NCBI GenBank assembly: GCA_026120185.1 | Contig: JANUWF010001729.1 | Location: 62,001-126,000 of the forward strand | Direction: 5' to 3' | Length of the DNA: 64,000 bases | Origin: Voacanga thouarsii | Lineage: Eukaryota > Streptophyta > Magnoliopsida > Gentianales > Apocynaceae | Part shown: positions 35,613 through 47,247 of the stretch, piece by piece | Layout: every line of letters starts with the position of its first letter | How positions within the stretch are numbered: position 1 is the first letter of the stretch | Position numbers and translations under genes: made by a program | The notes under the pieces: generated by a model | The model's database searches: none | What the model saw: only the letters and a program-made list of their open reading frames with translations | What the model was told of the DNA's origin: nothing

Positions 35613-35783
35613 TGAAGGATCGTGTAAAAATAAAAATGCAGAGAAAAATAGAAATTAAAATTTTTTCTCTAGCCAAAGTCTAGGAATACTTACTCTTAGG
35701 CCATTTAACTTGATCAACCGGAGTCGGATTCAAATTCGATAAAGCTTTCTCGATTGGAACAATGATTTGTTCCATAAGGATAT
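35613..35783 (-). repeat. Fragment of a Copia LTR related to Copia D
   Basis: Minus orientation. It begins TGAAGGATCG, the same end as the family A solo LTRs. It shares AATTAAAATTTTTT..CTAGCCAAAGTCTAGGAA and GGAGTCGGATTC with 12550-12690. It is cut at 35783 by the E2 LTR; its other part is not found on the far side of the array. Confidence 0.7.
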
Positions 35784-35796
35784 TGATAGGACCTAA

Positions 35797-35832
<36 letters not shown>

Positions 35833-37695
35833 TTAGTTATTTAAGTATATTTTGTGATACTTTTAATACAATAAGTAGTCATATTTCTTCATATTTAATA
35901 TTTCACTTGTAGAAATGTTTTTAGGTGATTTTATTTAAAAATAAGTGAATTTAGAGCTAATTGGATAACTTTATGGCGAAGACCCAGCAGCAGGCCAAGA
36001 AGACAGACCTGGCACCGGTCTAGGACTGGATAAACAAAGTAAAAGCGAAAGAGAGGAGCTGAGACTGGAAATTGGAAAAAAGAAGAGAAAACAACAACTG
36101 AAAGCCTAGGAAGGATGCATTTCATCCTTGCGAGGTCCATGAAGTGAAGTTGTGGCTTGGCTAGCCTCGGCTCAACAAGAGGACAAAAGGAGAAAAGTCG
36201 GTGGTTCATGGTTACTGGAGAAACAAATAAACAAAAGCTAAAAAGGACAAAGAAACATTCTTGGGAGGATGTTTCACATCCTAGGAAGGATGTGCAAGCC
36301 AAGCCATGGGCTCACCAAGGAAGGACATTGCTCGCGCCTCGATATAAAAGAAAGATTGGCTCGGGTGAGCTAATTTCAAGAAGAAAAGAAATTTCGGTAG
36401 CTTCATGGCTTAGGCAAGTCTGCTTGCAGAAGAAAAAAAAAAGAAAATGGCTTCATGGGTCAAGACATGGGAATTCGGCTCAGGCAAGTCGAATTCAATA
36501 GAAACGGCTCGATTCCTATTCAATGGCTTGGATATCGGCACGCAAACAGCTAAAGGCAGTGGATTTTGTGAATAATTTTAGAAGCTTAATTGGAAATTAC
36601 TTCTTCTCTATTTTGAACTTTTAGGAAATCTGGATGCTTATAAATAAGGCTATTCGCGTAGGAAATTAGAGTGCTCAATGTGGAGACTTAGACATATTTT
36701 TTAGAGTGCACCATTAGTATTTTTTTCTAGAGAAATTACTCATAGAGCATTAATTTTGGAAGAAGTTTTCATTAGAAATTGAAGGACTTTTCTATGAGTA
36801 TTTATCTCTTTCCGCTCTTTACTTTTTTCTTGAATAATAATGAGTTTAATTATTTAATTGTATTTGGATATTATTTTTGGAATTATGATTTTGAATTTAT
36901 TTAATCTTTGATTAATTGCTTATTTTTCTTGGTATTTGATTACTTCATTTTATTTGATGGGTTGCTGAAATTAAATTTATATCTATTGGACTTGGGAAAC
37001 GAAGTTAGATTAAGTTTAATTTAGTCAATTCAATATATTTGTTATCTTAATTGGGTTGGAAAAGAAGGTTGAGAATTGACTCTAAGTAATCAAATATTGG
37101 TTAATTTCACTAGAACAAAGGGTTATTGACTAATTTTATGTTTATTATCACCTAGAGTATAGAGATAATTTCTAAGGAATCGAGTTTAATTCATCTTTCG
37201 GTTGTTTTAGTGCAATTGGAAAATCTGCTAATTTAATTAAGAGATAGTGATTCTGTGGATTGGGAAAGAAGTGGAGTCTATATAAGTGGATTCATGACTT
37301 GAAAATCGATTGAATTTTACTTTATATTCCTTCATGATGCTAAAAAAAATTATTAGTTGTGATAAGTATTAGATGATTCATGTCATGTATTGGAGAATAA
37401 CTATTTAATTATATGTTTTTCTCTCTATGAGTTGTATATATATATTTTTTATTTTTTACTTTTATTTTTATTTGGATTTTTGTATCACTTTAGTGGGTTG
37501 GTTAAACAATGAATGAAAAGTGATTAGTGTGTACTTATTCTCTTGAAAATCTATACTCGTTGATTCCCTATATACTATGCTTGCGATGAGTATACTTGAT
37601 CGTATGTGTAATTTGGAATTAATGCTATAATTAAAACTTGGATAGGGATGGATGTAAATTTAATGATTTTTATACATCCAAAATTTAAGCATCAA
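35784..37695 (+). repeat. E2 LTR, copy 1
   Basis: 1.9 kb, starting TGATAGGACCTAAATTTATA and ending TTTAAGCATCAA just before the PBS. A (TA)n run lies at 35803-35830. It aligns with 43483-45362 over its length. The 114-codon plus frame at 36157-36501 and its counterpart at 43824-44078 are shared LTR sequence with different endings, not genes. Confidence 0.8.
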
Positions 37696-37700
37696 GTTTT

Positions 37701-37718
37701 TGGTGTTGTTACCGGGTA
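37701..37718 (+). promoter_or_regulatory. E2 primer-binding site (Asp tRNA type, degenerate)
   Basis: TGGTGTTGTTACCGGGTA resembles TGGCGCCGTTGCCGGGGA with mostly transition differences, a few bases after the LTR end. Copies follow the other LTR ends at about 45369 and 46917. Confidence 0.7.
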
Positions 37719-39028
37719 ACAATCATGAAAGCTTGGATTTCATCAATTTTGCCATGTAAATATGTAAATAGGTAGATATATGTTAATAATTACTAACTTG
37801 TTTTTTTGTATGTTTGTATATATTGTATAGTTAGCTATTTAATTTTACTAACTCCATGTTAATATGAAATAAGTGTATTAATTGTATTCGATTAACTTTT
37901 TTTTATTTGAGTCAATACTAACTTCTTTTTTTTTTTTAAGTTTGCACTTTCGCTTATGTTACACTAGACTAACACGATATTTTGGGTGAATTTGAATTTA
38001 TTTTTATTTTTAGTTTATTTTTATTTTTAATTTTAGCCTAATTTTTAGTTTATGCATTCTTATTTTAAATGTACTATGTTCATGCATTCATTTAGGATAG
38101 CTTTTATTTATTTTTATATATATAAAAAGAATAGAACGAAAAGAAAAAAAAAGTTTTTAGTATAAAAAAAAGAAAAAAAAAAGGGGGGGGGGACAGCTTT
38201 GACTGAAGCTATTCCCCACCCTATTTTTCCTTTCTTTTTCTTCACCTTTTCTTTTTCTTTTCTTTTACTTTTTCCTTTTTCTTCTTTTCCTTATTCTTCC
38301 TAGATTCCTGTTTTGTCATTTTCTTCCTTTTTTTCCTTTTTCTTTTCCTTTTTCTTGTTTTGCTCCCGAGAAGCACCGATCCTCCCTCCCATTCCTCTCT
38401 TTGTGTTTTGTTTTCTTTGTTTCTTTTTTATTTGTCATCTTTCTTCTTTAATTTTCCTTTCCCTATTACTCTAGAATACTACTTTCATTTCCTTATTCTT
38501 CACCATTTCCTTTCTTCATCTTTCTTCTTTGGTGAATGCCATAATTCCCCTACGAATTATCCCTCAAGAATTGAAATCTTTTTAAAGCTCACAAGTTGGG
38601 GAACACATTGGTGCAAAACTCTCTCGATATTAAGGTAGGTTTTATCCTTTTGAATTTCTTGGCATTCTTTTTATACTTATTTTTGAGAAAAAATTTACTG
38701 AACTTGGAAATATATTTGTTGAGTTTATTTGGTGGTAGAAAAGTGCATAGAATGCAGTGTTAGTCTTGTGATTGCTTCTAGAGTTATCTATGTATTTTTC
38801 TAAAATTTTTGCAAATATGGTAATTTTGGATAAATGGTGACCATACTTGTGATACTTTGTTGTGTTGATTGAAGTTGGTGGAATTGTAGTTTGACAATAC
38901 GCTTTCACTATTTGAGTTGGACATTGTTAATGGTATTTTCAGTACTGTTTTCTTGAACATCAAAAGTTTGGAAAATGTTTTTTTACTAAAAAGAGAACAA
39001 TTTACAAAGTGTGTTTTGGTGCGTCAAA
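37719..39028 (+). other. E2 leader with pyrimidine-rich tract
   Basis: 1.3 kb between PBS and reading frame. It has A-rich and G-rich homopolymer runs at 38145-38192, then a CTTTTTC-type pyrimidine tract to about 38530. The second internal copy (45386-46613) has the same order. The open frame at 38360-38638 is low-complexity and not supported. Confidence 0.5.
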
Positions 39029-42016
39029 ATGCCTAAAATAAAACAAAATTTTGAACCTCACAAACGCACTAAACCATCCTTAACTTTTAACCCATCTTTA
39101 GAGCTATCTTTTTTTTATCCAAAGAATTTCAATAATAAAAACTATGAGGAAAGGTATGATGCTAGGGCCTCGAATAGGATCATTGTTGAAAAAACAATCA
39201 AACCTTCTCTTGATCAATCTTTGAATATAACTGAGATGTTTGGAAGGATTGGTTGGGATCCAATTTTAGGTTTGAGAAGTGACTTTTGTCTTGCCCTTGT
39301 AAAGGAATTTTATGCAAACATGAATAGTAAAAGGCAAGGCCATTTGAAACAAATAAAATGCTTCTCCATCATTTTGACTAGGGCTCAACTAGCTGTCATT
39401 TTAGGAGTGGATGATTGTGGCCCTTGGATAGAAATTGACCACCACAACAAAATAATCTCTTCTAAACCAACTTGGAATTTTAATGTTGTTTATCGATAGT
39501 TGGGTTTGGAACCAAAAGCTTCTATACATGGTTCGTCCTTTCTCCCCAATAATGATCTTACTCCTCAGTGGAAGGTTATTTTGTATATCTTGGGTTTCAA
39601 TGTTTGCTCTCAATTGAGTAGTTTGAAGGAAGTTAGAATCATTGATGTTTATATACTTTCTAAAATGCTTCTTGGAGAACCTATTCCCCTTGCCTCTTTA
39701 TTTCTAACTTCTATGGGAGAGGTGGCAGCTTACGGCCTTGCTACCAAAGCATTTGTTCTTCTCTTGGTAATTTTGTAGGCTTTGAATGCTTTTAATATTT
39801 CTATGGAGAATGAACTTGTGGAACCTACTACCTCATGTAATATAGTCACTAAACAAGTCTTGACTGATTGTGGTTATAAGTTTAATGCTACAACATCTAC
39901 ATGGTTAAGGCTAAGGGAGGTTCCCCAAACTCGCATTCCTAATCTTCTAGTTAAGCTGGAAGAGTAACCTTCCCAACCACAAAGGTATTTTGGGTGACTA
40001 TCCAGCGTTAGTGATAACATTCTAACTAACATTCATACAACTCTAGAGCATTTGAGGGACGAAATGGCTGGACTAAGGGTAGATATTTAAAAATCATAGA
40101 AAACATCAAAGAAAACGTAGCGAAAAATTTTTCAGTTTTCTGAGCCACCTCTAGAAGAAAATACTTACTTTTTCTTGTTGGTCACAGATTAACCAAGTGG
40201 AGACAGGTTATACTGGAACTTCTTGCTTTGGAAGGGGAGAAGGAGGTGCCTACTGTACAACAGGAATTCTCACCAATCTTCAACTCCTATACATCAAACG
40301 TCTCCAAGTTACTTCTCTTTGTCTTTCGGAGTATAGCACTACCTTGCTCTTGGTGTTAGCTTGTTGAAAGCACCTTTTTGGATGATTAAAACACTCTCCA
40401 AGAGAGAAGGAAGAGAAGGACGAAAACCAAAGTGAGAAAGAGAGAAGAGACGGCACACATTGGAGAGAAAAAAAATTCAAAAACCCTGTAGGTCTTTTCT
40501 TTCTATTTTGCTACATAATTTTTACCAGCTTAGGGCTTCCTCAAGCCCTAATGGCCGAAAATCATCAAGCCCTAATGGGCTAGGTGCTGTGCTAAAAAAT
40601 CAATCCAGGACTGGTCCAATCCTCTTAAATAATTAATTATCTTTTCTGGATCTCATTAAATACCCAAGACTAATTAATTAATTTTGGTTGAACTTTTAAT
40701 ATATGTCAACATATATCTGTCCAATTAATTAATTTATTTCTGTCCAATTCTCTCAATTAATTAATTATCTTTTCTGGGTATTATCAAAACCCAAGATAAA
40801 TTAATTAATTCTAATTGGACTCTTATAATAAATTTTATTTCTCTTCCAAATAATTATCTATTAAGCCCAAATTGTGTCTAAACAACACCAAGGTAACTTG
40901 AGCTACTCCAGGGACCAAGAGACATATTATTCATGGTTACTAAAATGACCAAAATGCCCTTACTATTAAATAGCAGCATTTTATCATTTTAAATATTTTC
41001 AATTATCACCATATGGAAATATTAACCATAGGAATAATATTGCTTAAAGCAATGTCTCCGACCAACAAGTGAAATGACGGAAATACCCATCTATGTAACA
41101 CCTATCAATGAGATAGGATAAATATACTAACACCCATCTCAAAGATATTTACCATCGCTAGATCTCTAGTTCGATAATCCATGACTCACTTGAATGTACT
41201 TGCTTATCATTGGAAGCTTCTCAAAAGCACACATTCTAGAGTCACGTTCCTAGGGCCCTGAACCATTTAGATTATCTTGGACAATCACAATGGGATGATT
41301 TAACCTCACTAAGTGAAGATTAAAAACTCTTTTGCATGAGTCCATCTTAACTAACTAGAGTAAAACACACAACATATAAGGATATTGATCTCACAAAAGA
41401 AATCTTACCCAACATACATCAAAGTATAAAACCATAGCTTCGCCAGACCACCAACTAATACTCAAGTATGAAAGTATCCGTTCACGTTATAGCAGTAATA
41501 GTCTTGTCTCTATAATTATAATACTTTAAGAGAGACCACTACTACTGGTCCAGTCCTATGTATTCGAAATACGCTTATGGCTCCGATGTGAGTGAACTAC
41601 TCATTGATTCAAGGTAAACCATTCCTTATTAGAAATCATGGCATAATAATCTTACCTTGATGAAATGCCCAGTTCCATCAAATGACTAAAAACTCAATTT
41701 TATTTGTATAACAAGTACCCATGGTCTATACCTTACTCTGAAGAACGACCCAACACACAGACTAATACTTGTTATACTTGGACCTTTAAATGTGTAATAA
41801 TATGAGAAAAAAATTAAATTGAATGACTAAATAATTTATTATAATATGTTCATATAGAATGTATAGTCTTTAAGGGCACACTTTCCCACAGACATAGCTA
41901 AGATGAGGGTGAGACATAATCAAAGGTTTGATAGGATTGAGCATACACCGCAACACAATGATGTTATTTTGCGCAATCTAAAGCTTAATCAAGATATTCA
42001 AGGGGATTATTGGTGA
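39029..42016 (+). pseudogene. E2 reading frame resembling the 'putative plant transposon protein' domain
   Basis: It starts at the ATG at 39029 (MPKIKQNFEPHKRTKPSLTF) and runs in one frame with in-frame stops at 39497, 39776, about 39965 and 40006. It is interrupted by a solo LTR (40087-41890) and ends at TGA 42014-42016; without the LTR the product would be about 390 codons. The central part (NRIIVEKTIKPSL, IGWDPILGLRSDFCLALV, KEFYANMNSKRQGHL, TRAQLAVILGVDD) matches what I recall of a domain found in many plant transposon-related proteins (Pfam Transposase_32). The last part (TLEHLRDEMAGLRVDIAKMR..) is coiled-coil. Function is unknown. It sits where gag would be in a Gypsy element, so a particle or RNA-binding role is possible but unproven. 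Confidence 0.6.
40087..41890 (-). mobile_element. Copia solo LTR (family A, copy 2) inside the E2 reading frame
   Basis: 1.8 kb, the same sequence and orientation as 7097-8870. Minus-strand ends are TGTGGGAAAG (41890) and GATTTTTAA (40087). The flanks GATAT (40082-40086) and GACAT (41891-41895) are the 5-bp duplication with one transition. The host frame reads MAGLRVDI before it and IAKMRVRHNQ after it, so the insertion point is exact. The open frame at 40280-40480 is LTR sequence. Confidence 0.85.
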
Positions 42017-43482
42017 TAGTATTAGGAGAGAAAAGTAGGACCTCATGATTCATTTGGAGATCATAGTGATCTATTTGGTGGTCCTTTTAGAGGAGAATTT
42101 GGAGACCCGTTTGGAGGCTCTACTTCAAAAGGGTTCTTAAAGGCTTTGATTATTTGATTTTTAGTGTGATTTTATTTATTTTTTTCTTTCCTTCTCTTTT
42201 TGTTGTTTTACTTGGTATGTTTATTTTATTTTATTTTTTTCTTTTTGTAGGTTTCTTCTACATTGATGCCATTGTGTCTTTCGACTTCGTGAAGGTGCAC
42301 TTCTCTTTTCTTGGAGCTAATATGCCTGAAGGAGTTTTATTTTCTTTTCCCTCTTTACATTTTTCATCCCTTGGTTATGCTTTATTATGCTATTTTAGGC
42401 CATTGAGAACAATGTCTAATTTAAGTGTAAGGGAGGGATTTAATATTTTTTTCAAGTGCATCTTTTTGAGATTCAATGGATTTTAAATGACTGTAGGGAG
42501 ATTTTTGAAAATTGGTATGAAATTATTTTTGCCTATGATAAGGTTATGATTTTCTCTTTCACTTTGGATATGTTTTTTTCATTCAAATTGGTTGGATTTT
42601 ATTAAGTCAAACATGTTAAGTGTTGTCAATTTAGTTAAGCTTGATTATATTTTAGTATTTGAATTTTATTCTACTATTCTTTTTTGGATATGGATGACGT
42701 GATGAAATACGGGAAGAGTTGTTGATTAAGTCCTGATTCATGGTTTTCTAAATTTGTTTAACCTGGGGTTGTGAATAAGGATTGTGAGGATTGAAAAAAA
42801 AAAGAGTGAAAATTTTTTTGGTGAGTTGAAAAAAAAAATGAGTGGAAAGATTTATCTATTTCATTGAAAGAAAATGCTCATTCTATTTGGCAAAAATGCT
42901 TACCTCACTTGGACTCAATGCTTAAGGGGGCCAATACGGTTAGTGGAAAGTGAAAAAAAAAAAAAAAAAGGAACTCCACTCCCTTGATGTTAATGCACGA
43001 AAAGAAAAGAAAATGAATGACTATAAGGGAGCCAATATGGTTAGTAAAGAGGAATCCACTTTCTTGAGGCTATGAATTCCCTAAGTCATTAAAAAAAATG
43101 AGTGTTGAAAAAAAATTTGAAAAAAAAAGCTCAGTGTTTCCTTATTTTGCTACGTAAGGTTGTGCAAATTTGATTCTATGAGTTTTGAAATGATTGAAAA
43201 ACTAGACATGTATGATTTTTGTTGTCTATGTCTTGGCTTGAAAGGTGAAATATTCTTCTTAGACTAAAGTATAAATTTTTTTAATTTAATTTTAAGAGTC
43301 TTGACATATTTGATTTAGTGCATAAGTTTACAAAGATTTTTAAATGGTTGAATGAATGACAAATTTATATCTAATGCTAGAAAAAAATTATGACTTTGTT
43401 GTGAATAAATTGAGAAGAGCTAAATTTGTTTTGTGCTTTATACATTGCTTAGGGACAAGCAAGGATTCAAATGTAGGGGAAT
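42017..43482 (+). other. E2 internal region after the reading frame, with PPT
   Basis: AT-rich. The motif CCATTGAGAACAATGTCTAA followed by TTTAAGTGTAAGGGAGGG at about 42399-42437 is shared with E1. The 110-codon plus frame at 42154-42486 is hydrophobic, runs into that motif and is probably chance. Homopolymer A runs lie at 42796-42830, 42955-42968 and 43088-43128. GTAGGGGAATG at 43473-43483 is the polypurine tract before LTR 2. Otherwise I see nothing. Confidence 0.45.
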
Positions 43483-43493
43483 GTAATAGGGCC

Positions 43494-43524
<31 letters not shown>

Positions 43525-45362
43525 TCTTAGTTATTTGAGTATATTTTGTGATACTTTTAATATAATAACTAGTCATATTCCTTCTTATTTAATATTTTTC
43601 TGTGATTTTATGCAAAAAAAAAAGGTGAATTCAGCGCTAATAGAATAATTTTATAGTGAAGACTGGACACCAGTCCAAGGAGACAGACATGGCACTGGTC
43701 TAGGACTGGATAAATATAGTAAAAGTGAAACAGTGGAGCTGAGATTGGAAATTGGAAAAAAGAAGAGAAAACAACAATTGAAAGCTTGGGAAGGATGCAT
43801 TACATCCTTGCGAGGTCCAAGAAGTGAAGCCGCACTTGGCTAGCAGCAGCTCAACAAGAGGACAAAAGGAGAAAAGTCAGTGGTTCATGGTTATGGGAGA
43901 AACAAACAAACAAAAGCTAAAAAGGACAAAGAAACATCCTTGGGAGGATGTTGGACATCCTAACGAGGATGTACAAGCCAAGCCGCGGCTCACCAAGGAA
44001 GGACAAAGCTCGCGCCTCGATAGAAAAGAAAGATCGGCTCGGGTGAACCGATTTCAAGAAGAAAAGAAATTTCAGTAGATTCATGGCTTGGGCAATTCGA
44101 CTCGTGGAACAAAGAAATGGAAAATGGCTTCATGGCTTGCGAGATGGGAATTCGGCTCAGGTAAGCCGAATTCAAAAGAAACGGCTTGATTGCTGTTCGA
44201 TGGCTTGGATATCGGCTCGCAAATAGCTAAAAGCGGTGGATTTTGAGAATAGTTTCAAAAGCCTAATTGGAAATTACTTCTTCTCTATTTTGATCTTTTA
44301 GGAAATCTGAATGCCTATAAATACGGGTATTTGCGTAAGAAATCAGGGTGCTCAATGTGGAGACGTAGACAAATATTTTAGAGTGCACCATTAATATTTT
44401 CTCTAGAGAAATTACTCATGGAGCATTAATTTTGGAAGGAGTTTTCATTGGAAAAATGAAGGACTTTTCTATGATTATTTATCTCTTTCCTCTGTTTTCT
44501 TTTTCTTGAACAATGATGAGTTTAACTCTTTAATTGTATTTGTATGTTATTCTTGGATTTATGATTTTGAATATATTTAATCTTTGATTAATTGAATATT
44601 TTTTCTTGGTATTTGATTACTGATTTTATTTGACAGGTTGAGGAAATTAAATTTATATCTAATGGATTTGGGAAATGAAGTTAGATTAAGTTTAATTTAG
44701 TCAATTATATAAATTTGTTATATTAACTGGATTGGGAAAGAATGTTGAGAATTGAACCTAAGTAATAAAAAATTGGTTAATATAACCTAGAGCATTGAGT
44801 TATTTTCTAATTTTCTATTTATTATCACCTAGAGTATAGGGATAATTTATAAGGAATTGAGTTTCATGCATCTTTTGGTTGTTTTAGTATGATTGAGAAA
44901 TCTACTAATTTAATCAAGAGATAGTGATTCCATAGATTTGAAAAGAAGTGAAGTCTATATAAATGGATTCATGACTTGGAAAATGATTGATTTTTTTTTT
45001 ATATTCCTAAATGATGCTAAGAAAATGATTGGTTGTGATAAGTATTAGATGATTCATGTTATGTGTTTGAGAATAACTATTTAATTACATATTTTTCTCT
45101 CTATTAGTTGTATATACATTTAGTTTTTACTTTTATTTTTATTTAGATTTTTTGTCACTTTAGTGGGTAGGTTAAACAATGCATGAAAGTGATTAGTGTG
45201 TACTTGTTCCCTTGAATATCGATTCTCATTAATTCCCTACACTATGCTTGAAATTAGTATAGTTGCTCGTATGTGTAATTTGAGATTAATATTTTAATGA
45301 AAACTTAGCTAGGGATGGATGTAAATTTAATAATTTTTATACATTCAAATTTTAAGTATTAA
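43483..45362 (+). repeat. E2 LTR, copy 2
   Basis: 1.9 kb, preceded by the purine tract GTAGGGGAATG and followed by a degenerate Asp-tRNA PBS at about 45369-45385. A (TA)n run lies at 43499-43524. It aligns with copy 1 throughout with many single-base differences, so the two copies are not recent. Confidence 0.8.
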
Positions 45363-46724
45363 GTTTTTTGTGCCGTTACCGGTAACAATATCATGAAAGC
45401 TTGGATTTCATTAATTTAGCCATGTAAATATGTAAATAGGTAGATTAATAATTACTAACTAGTTTTTCCATGTTTGTATATATTGTATATTTAGCTATTT
45501 AATTTTACTAACTCCATGTTAATGTGAAATAAGTGTATTAATTGTATTCGACTATTTGATGATTTTTATGTCAATAATTTTGAGTGAATACTAACTCTTT
45601 TTATTTTTAGGTTTACACTTTCCCTTAAGTTACACCAGACTAACATGATATTTTTGGGTGAATTGAATTTATTTGTATTTTTAGTTTATTTTTTGTTATT
45701 AATTTTAGCCTAATTTTTAGTTTATAGATTCTTATTTTAAATGTACTGTGTTCTTGCATTCATTTAGGATAGCTTTTACTTATTCTGAAATATAAAAAGG
45801 AGAAGAAAATGAAAAGAAAAAAAATACCATTTTAATCAGAAAAAAAATTTAAAAAAAGGGGACAGCTTTGACCAAAGCCACTCGCCACCTCATTTTTCCT
45901 TTCTTTTTCTTCACATTTTCTTTTTCTTTTCTTTAATTTTTCCTTTTTCTTCTTTTCGTCATTCTTCCCAGATTCCTATTTTGTCCTACTCTACTTTTTT
46001 TCCTTTTCCTTTTGCTTTTCTTGTTTTTCTTTTTTTTGCTCCTGTGATGCACCAATTCCCCCCCCCAATTTTGTTTCTTTGTTCTTTACCATTTCCTTTC
46101 TTCATCTTTCTTCTTTGGTGAATGCTCTAATTCCCCAACAAATTATCCCTCGAGAATTCAAATCTTTTTAAAGCTCACAAGTTGGGGAACACATTGGTGC
46201 AAAACTCTCTCCATATTGAGGTAGATTTTATTATCTTGAATTTCTTGGCATTCTTTATATACTTATTTTTGAGGAAAAATTTGCTGGACTTGGAAATATA
46301 TTTGTTGAGTTTATTTGGTGGTAGAAAAGTGCATAGAATGGGGTGTTAGTCTTGTGATTGCTTCTAAAGTTATCTATGTATTTTTCTAAAATTTTTGCAA
46401 ATATGGTAATTTTGGATAAATGGTGAGTATACTTGTGATATTTTGTTGCGTTGATTGAGGTTGGTGGAATTGTAGTTTGACATTGTGCATTTGCTATTTG
46501 AGTTGGGCATTGTTAATGGTATTTTCAGCATTATTTTTCTTGAACATCAATAGTTTGGAAAACATTTTTCACCAAAAGAGAACCATTTACAAAGTGTGTT
46601 TGGGAGCGTCAAAATGCCTAAAACAAAACAAAATTCCAAACCTCACAAATGCACTAAACCATCCTTAACCTTTAACCCATCTTCAGAGCTACCTTCCTTT
46701 CATCCAATGAATTTCAATGATAAA
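45363..46724 (+). mobile_element. E2 second internal region, truncated
   Basis: This repeats the order of 37696-39130: PBS, A/G homopolymers (45808-45860), pyrimidine tract, AAGTTGGGGAACACATTGGTG, then the start of the same reading frame at ATG 46614 (MPKTKQNSKPHKCTKPSLTF). After about 36 codons it jumps into an LTR 3' part at ATAAACAATGAATG, where internal and LTR sequences share a short match. The open frame at 46477-46668 is in another phase and is not a gene. Confidence 0.7.
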
Positions 46725-47247
46725 CAATGAATGAAAAGGGATTAGTGTGTACTTGTTCCTTTGAAAATCGATACTCGTTAATTCCCTATACTATGCTTAC
46801 GATGGGTATACTTACTCATATGTGTAATTTGAGATTAATATTTTAAATAAATCTTGGCTAGGGATGGATGTAAATTTAATGATTTTTATACATTTAAAAT
46901 TTAATTTTCAAGTTTTTGGCACCGTTACCGGGTAACAATATCATGAAAGCTTGGATTTCATTGATTTAGCCCTGTAAATATGTAAATAGGTAGATTAATA
47001 ATTACTAACTAGTTTTTGCATGTTTGTATATATTGTAAATTGAAGGACTTGTTTATGAATGTTTATCTCTTTCCTTTGCTTTCTTTTTCTTAAACAATGA
47101 TGAGTTTAATTCTTTAATTGTATTTGGATATTATTCTTGGATTTATGATTTTAAATTTATTTAATCTTTGATTGATTGATTATTTTCTTGGTATTTGATT
47201 GCTTGATTTTATTTGAAAGGTTGATGAAATTAAATTTATATCTAATG
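46725..47247 (+). repeat. Rearranged E2 LTR and leader fragments
   Basis: 46725-46912 matches the last 190 bp of the E2 LTR. It is followed by a PBS (TTTTTGGCACCGTTACCGGG near 46913-46935) and about 100 bp of leader. Then, at 47037, comes a piece of the LTR middle (TTGAAGGACTT...), ending at CTAATG where the Tekay LTR begins. The two internal jumps show at least two deletions. Confidence 0.7.

Larger units (their letters stand above)
35784..47247 (+). mobile_element. E2: tandem array of a non-autonomous Gypsy-type element
   Basis: In order: LTR 35784-37695, internal 37696-43482 (with a Copia solo LTR 40087-41890 nested), LTR 43483-45362, internal start 45363-46724, LTR end 46725-46912, internal start 46913-47036, LTR middle 47037-47247, then the Tekay LTR. 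LTR starts are TGATAGGACC/TAATAGGGCC with a (TA)n run shortly after. Each complete or partial LTR end is followed by an Asp-tRNA-type PBS. The family is the same as E1, in opposite orientation. There is no RT, integrase or protease; the only reading frame is the one at 39029. The repeating LTR-internal order points to unequal recombination. Confidence 0.75.

Noticed and set aside
36157..36501. 114-codon hydrophilic frame (QKEKSRWFMVTGETNKQKLKR) with a counterpart at 43824-44078
   Set aside because: It lies inside the E2 LTR; the two copies end differently and neither has a plausible start or family match.
38145..38530. Homopolymer and pyrimidine-rich tract with a 92-codon open frame at 38360-38638
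   Set aside because: Low-complexity leader of E2; the second copy (45808-46080) does not keep the frame.
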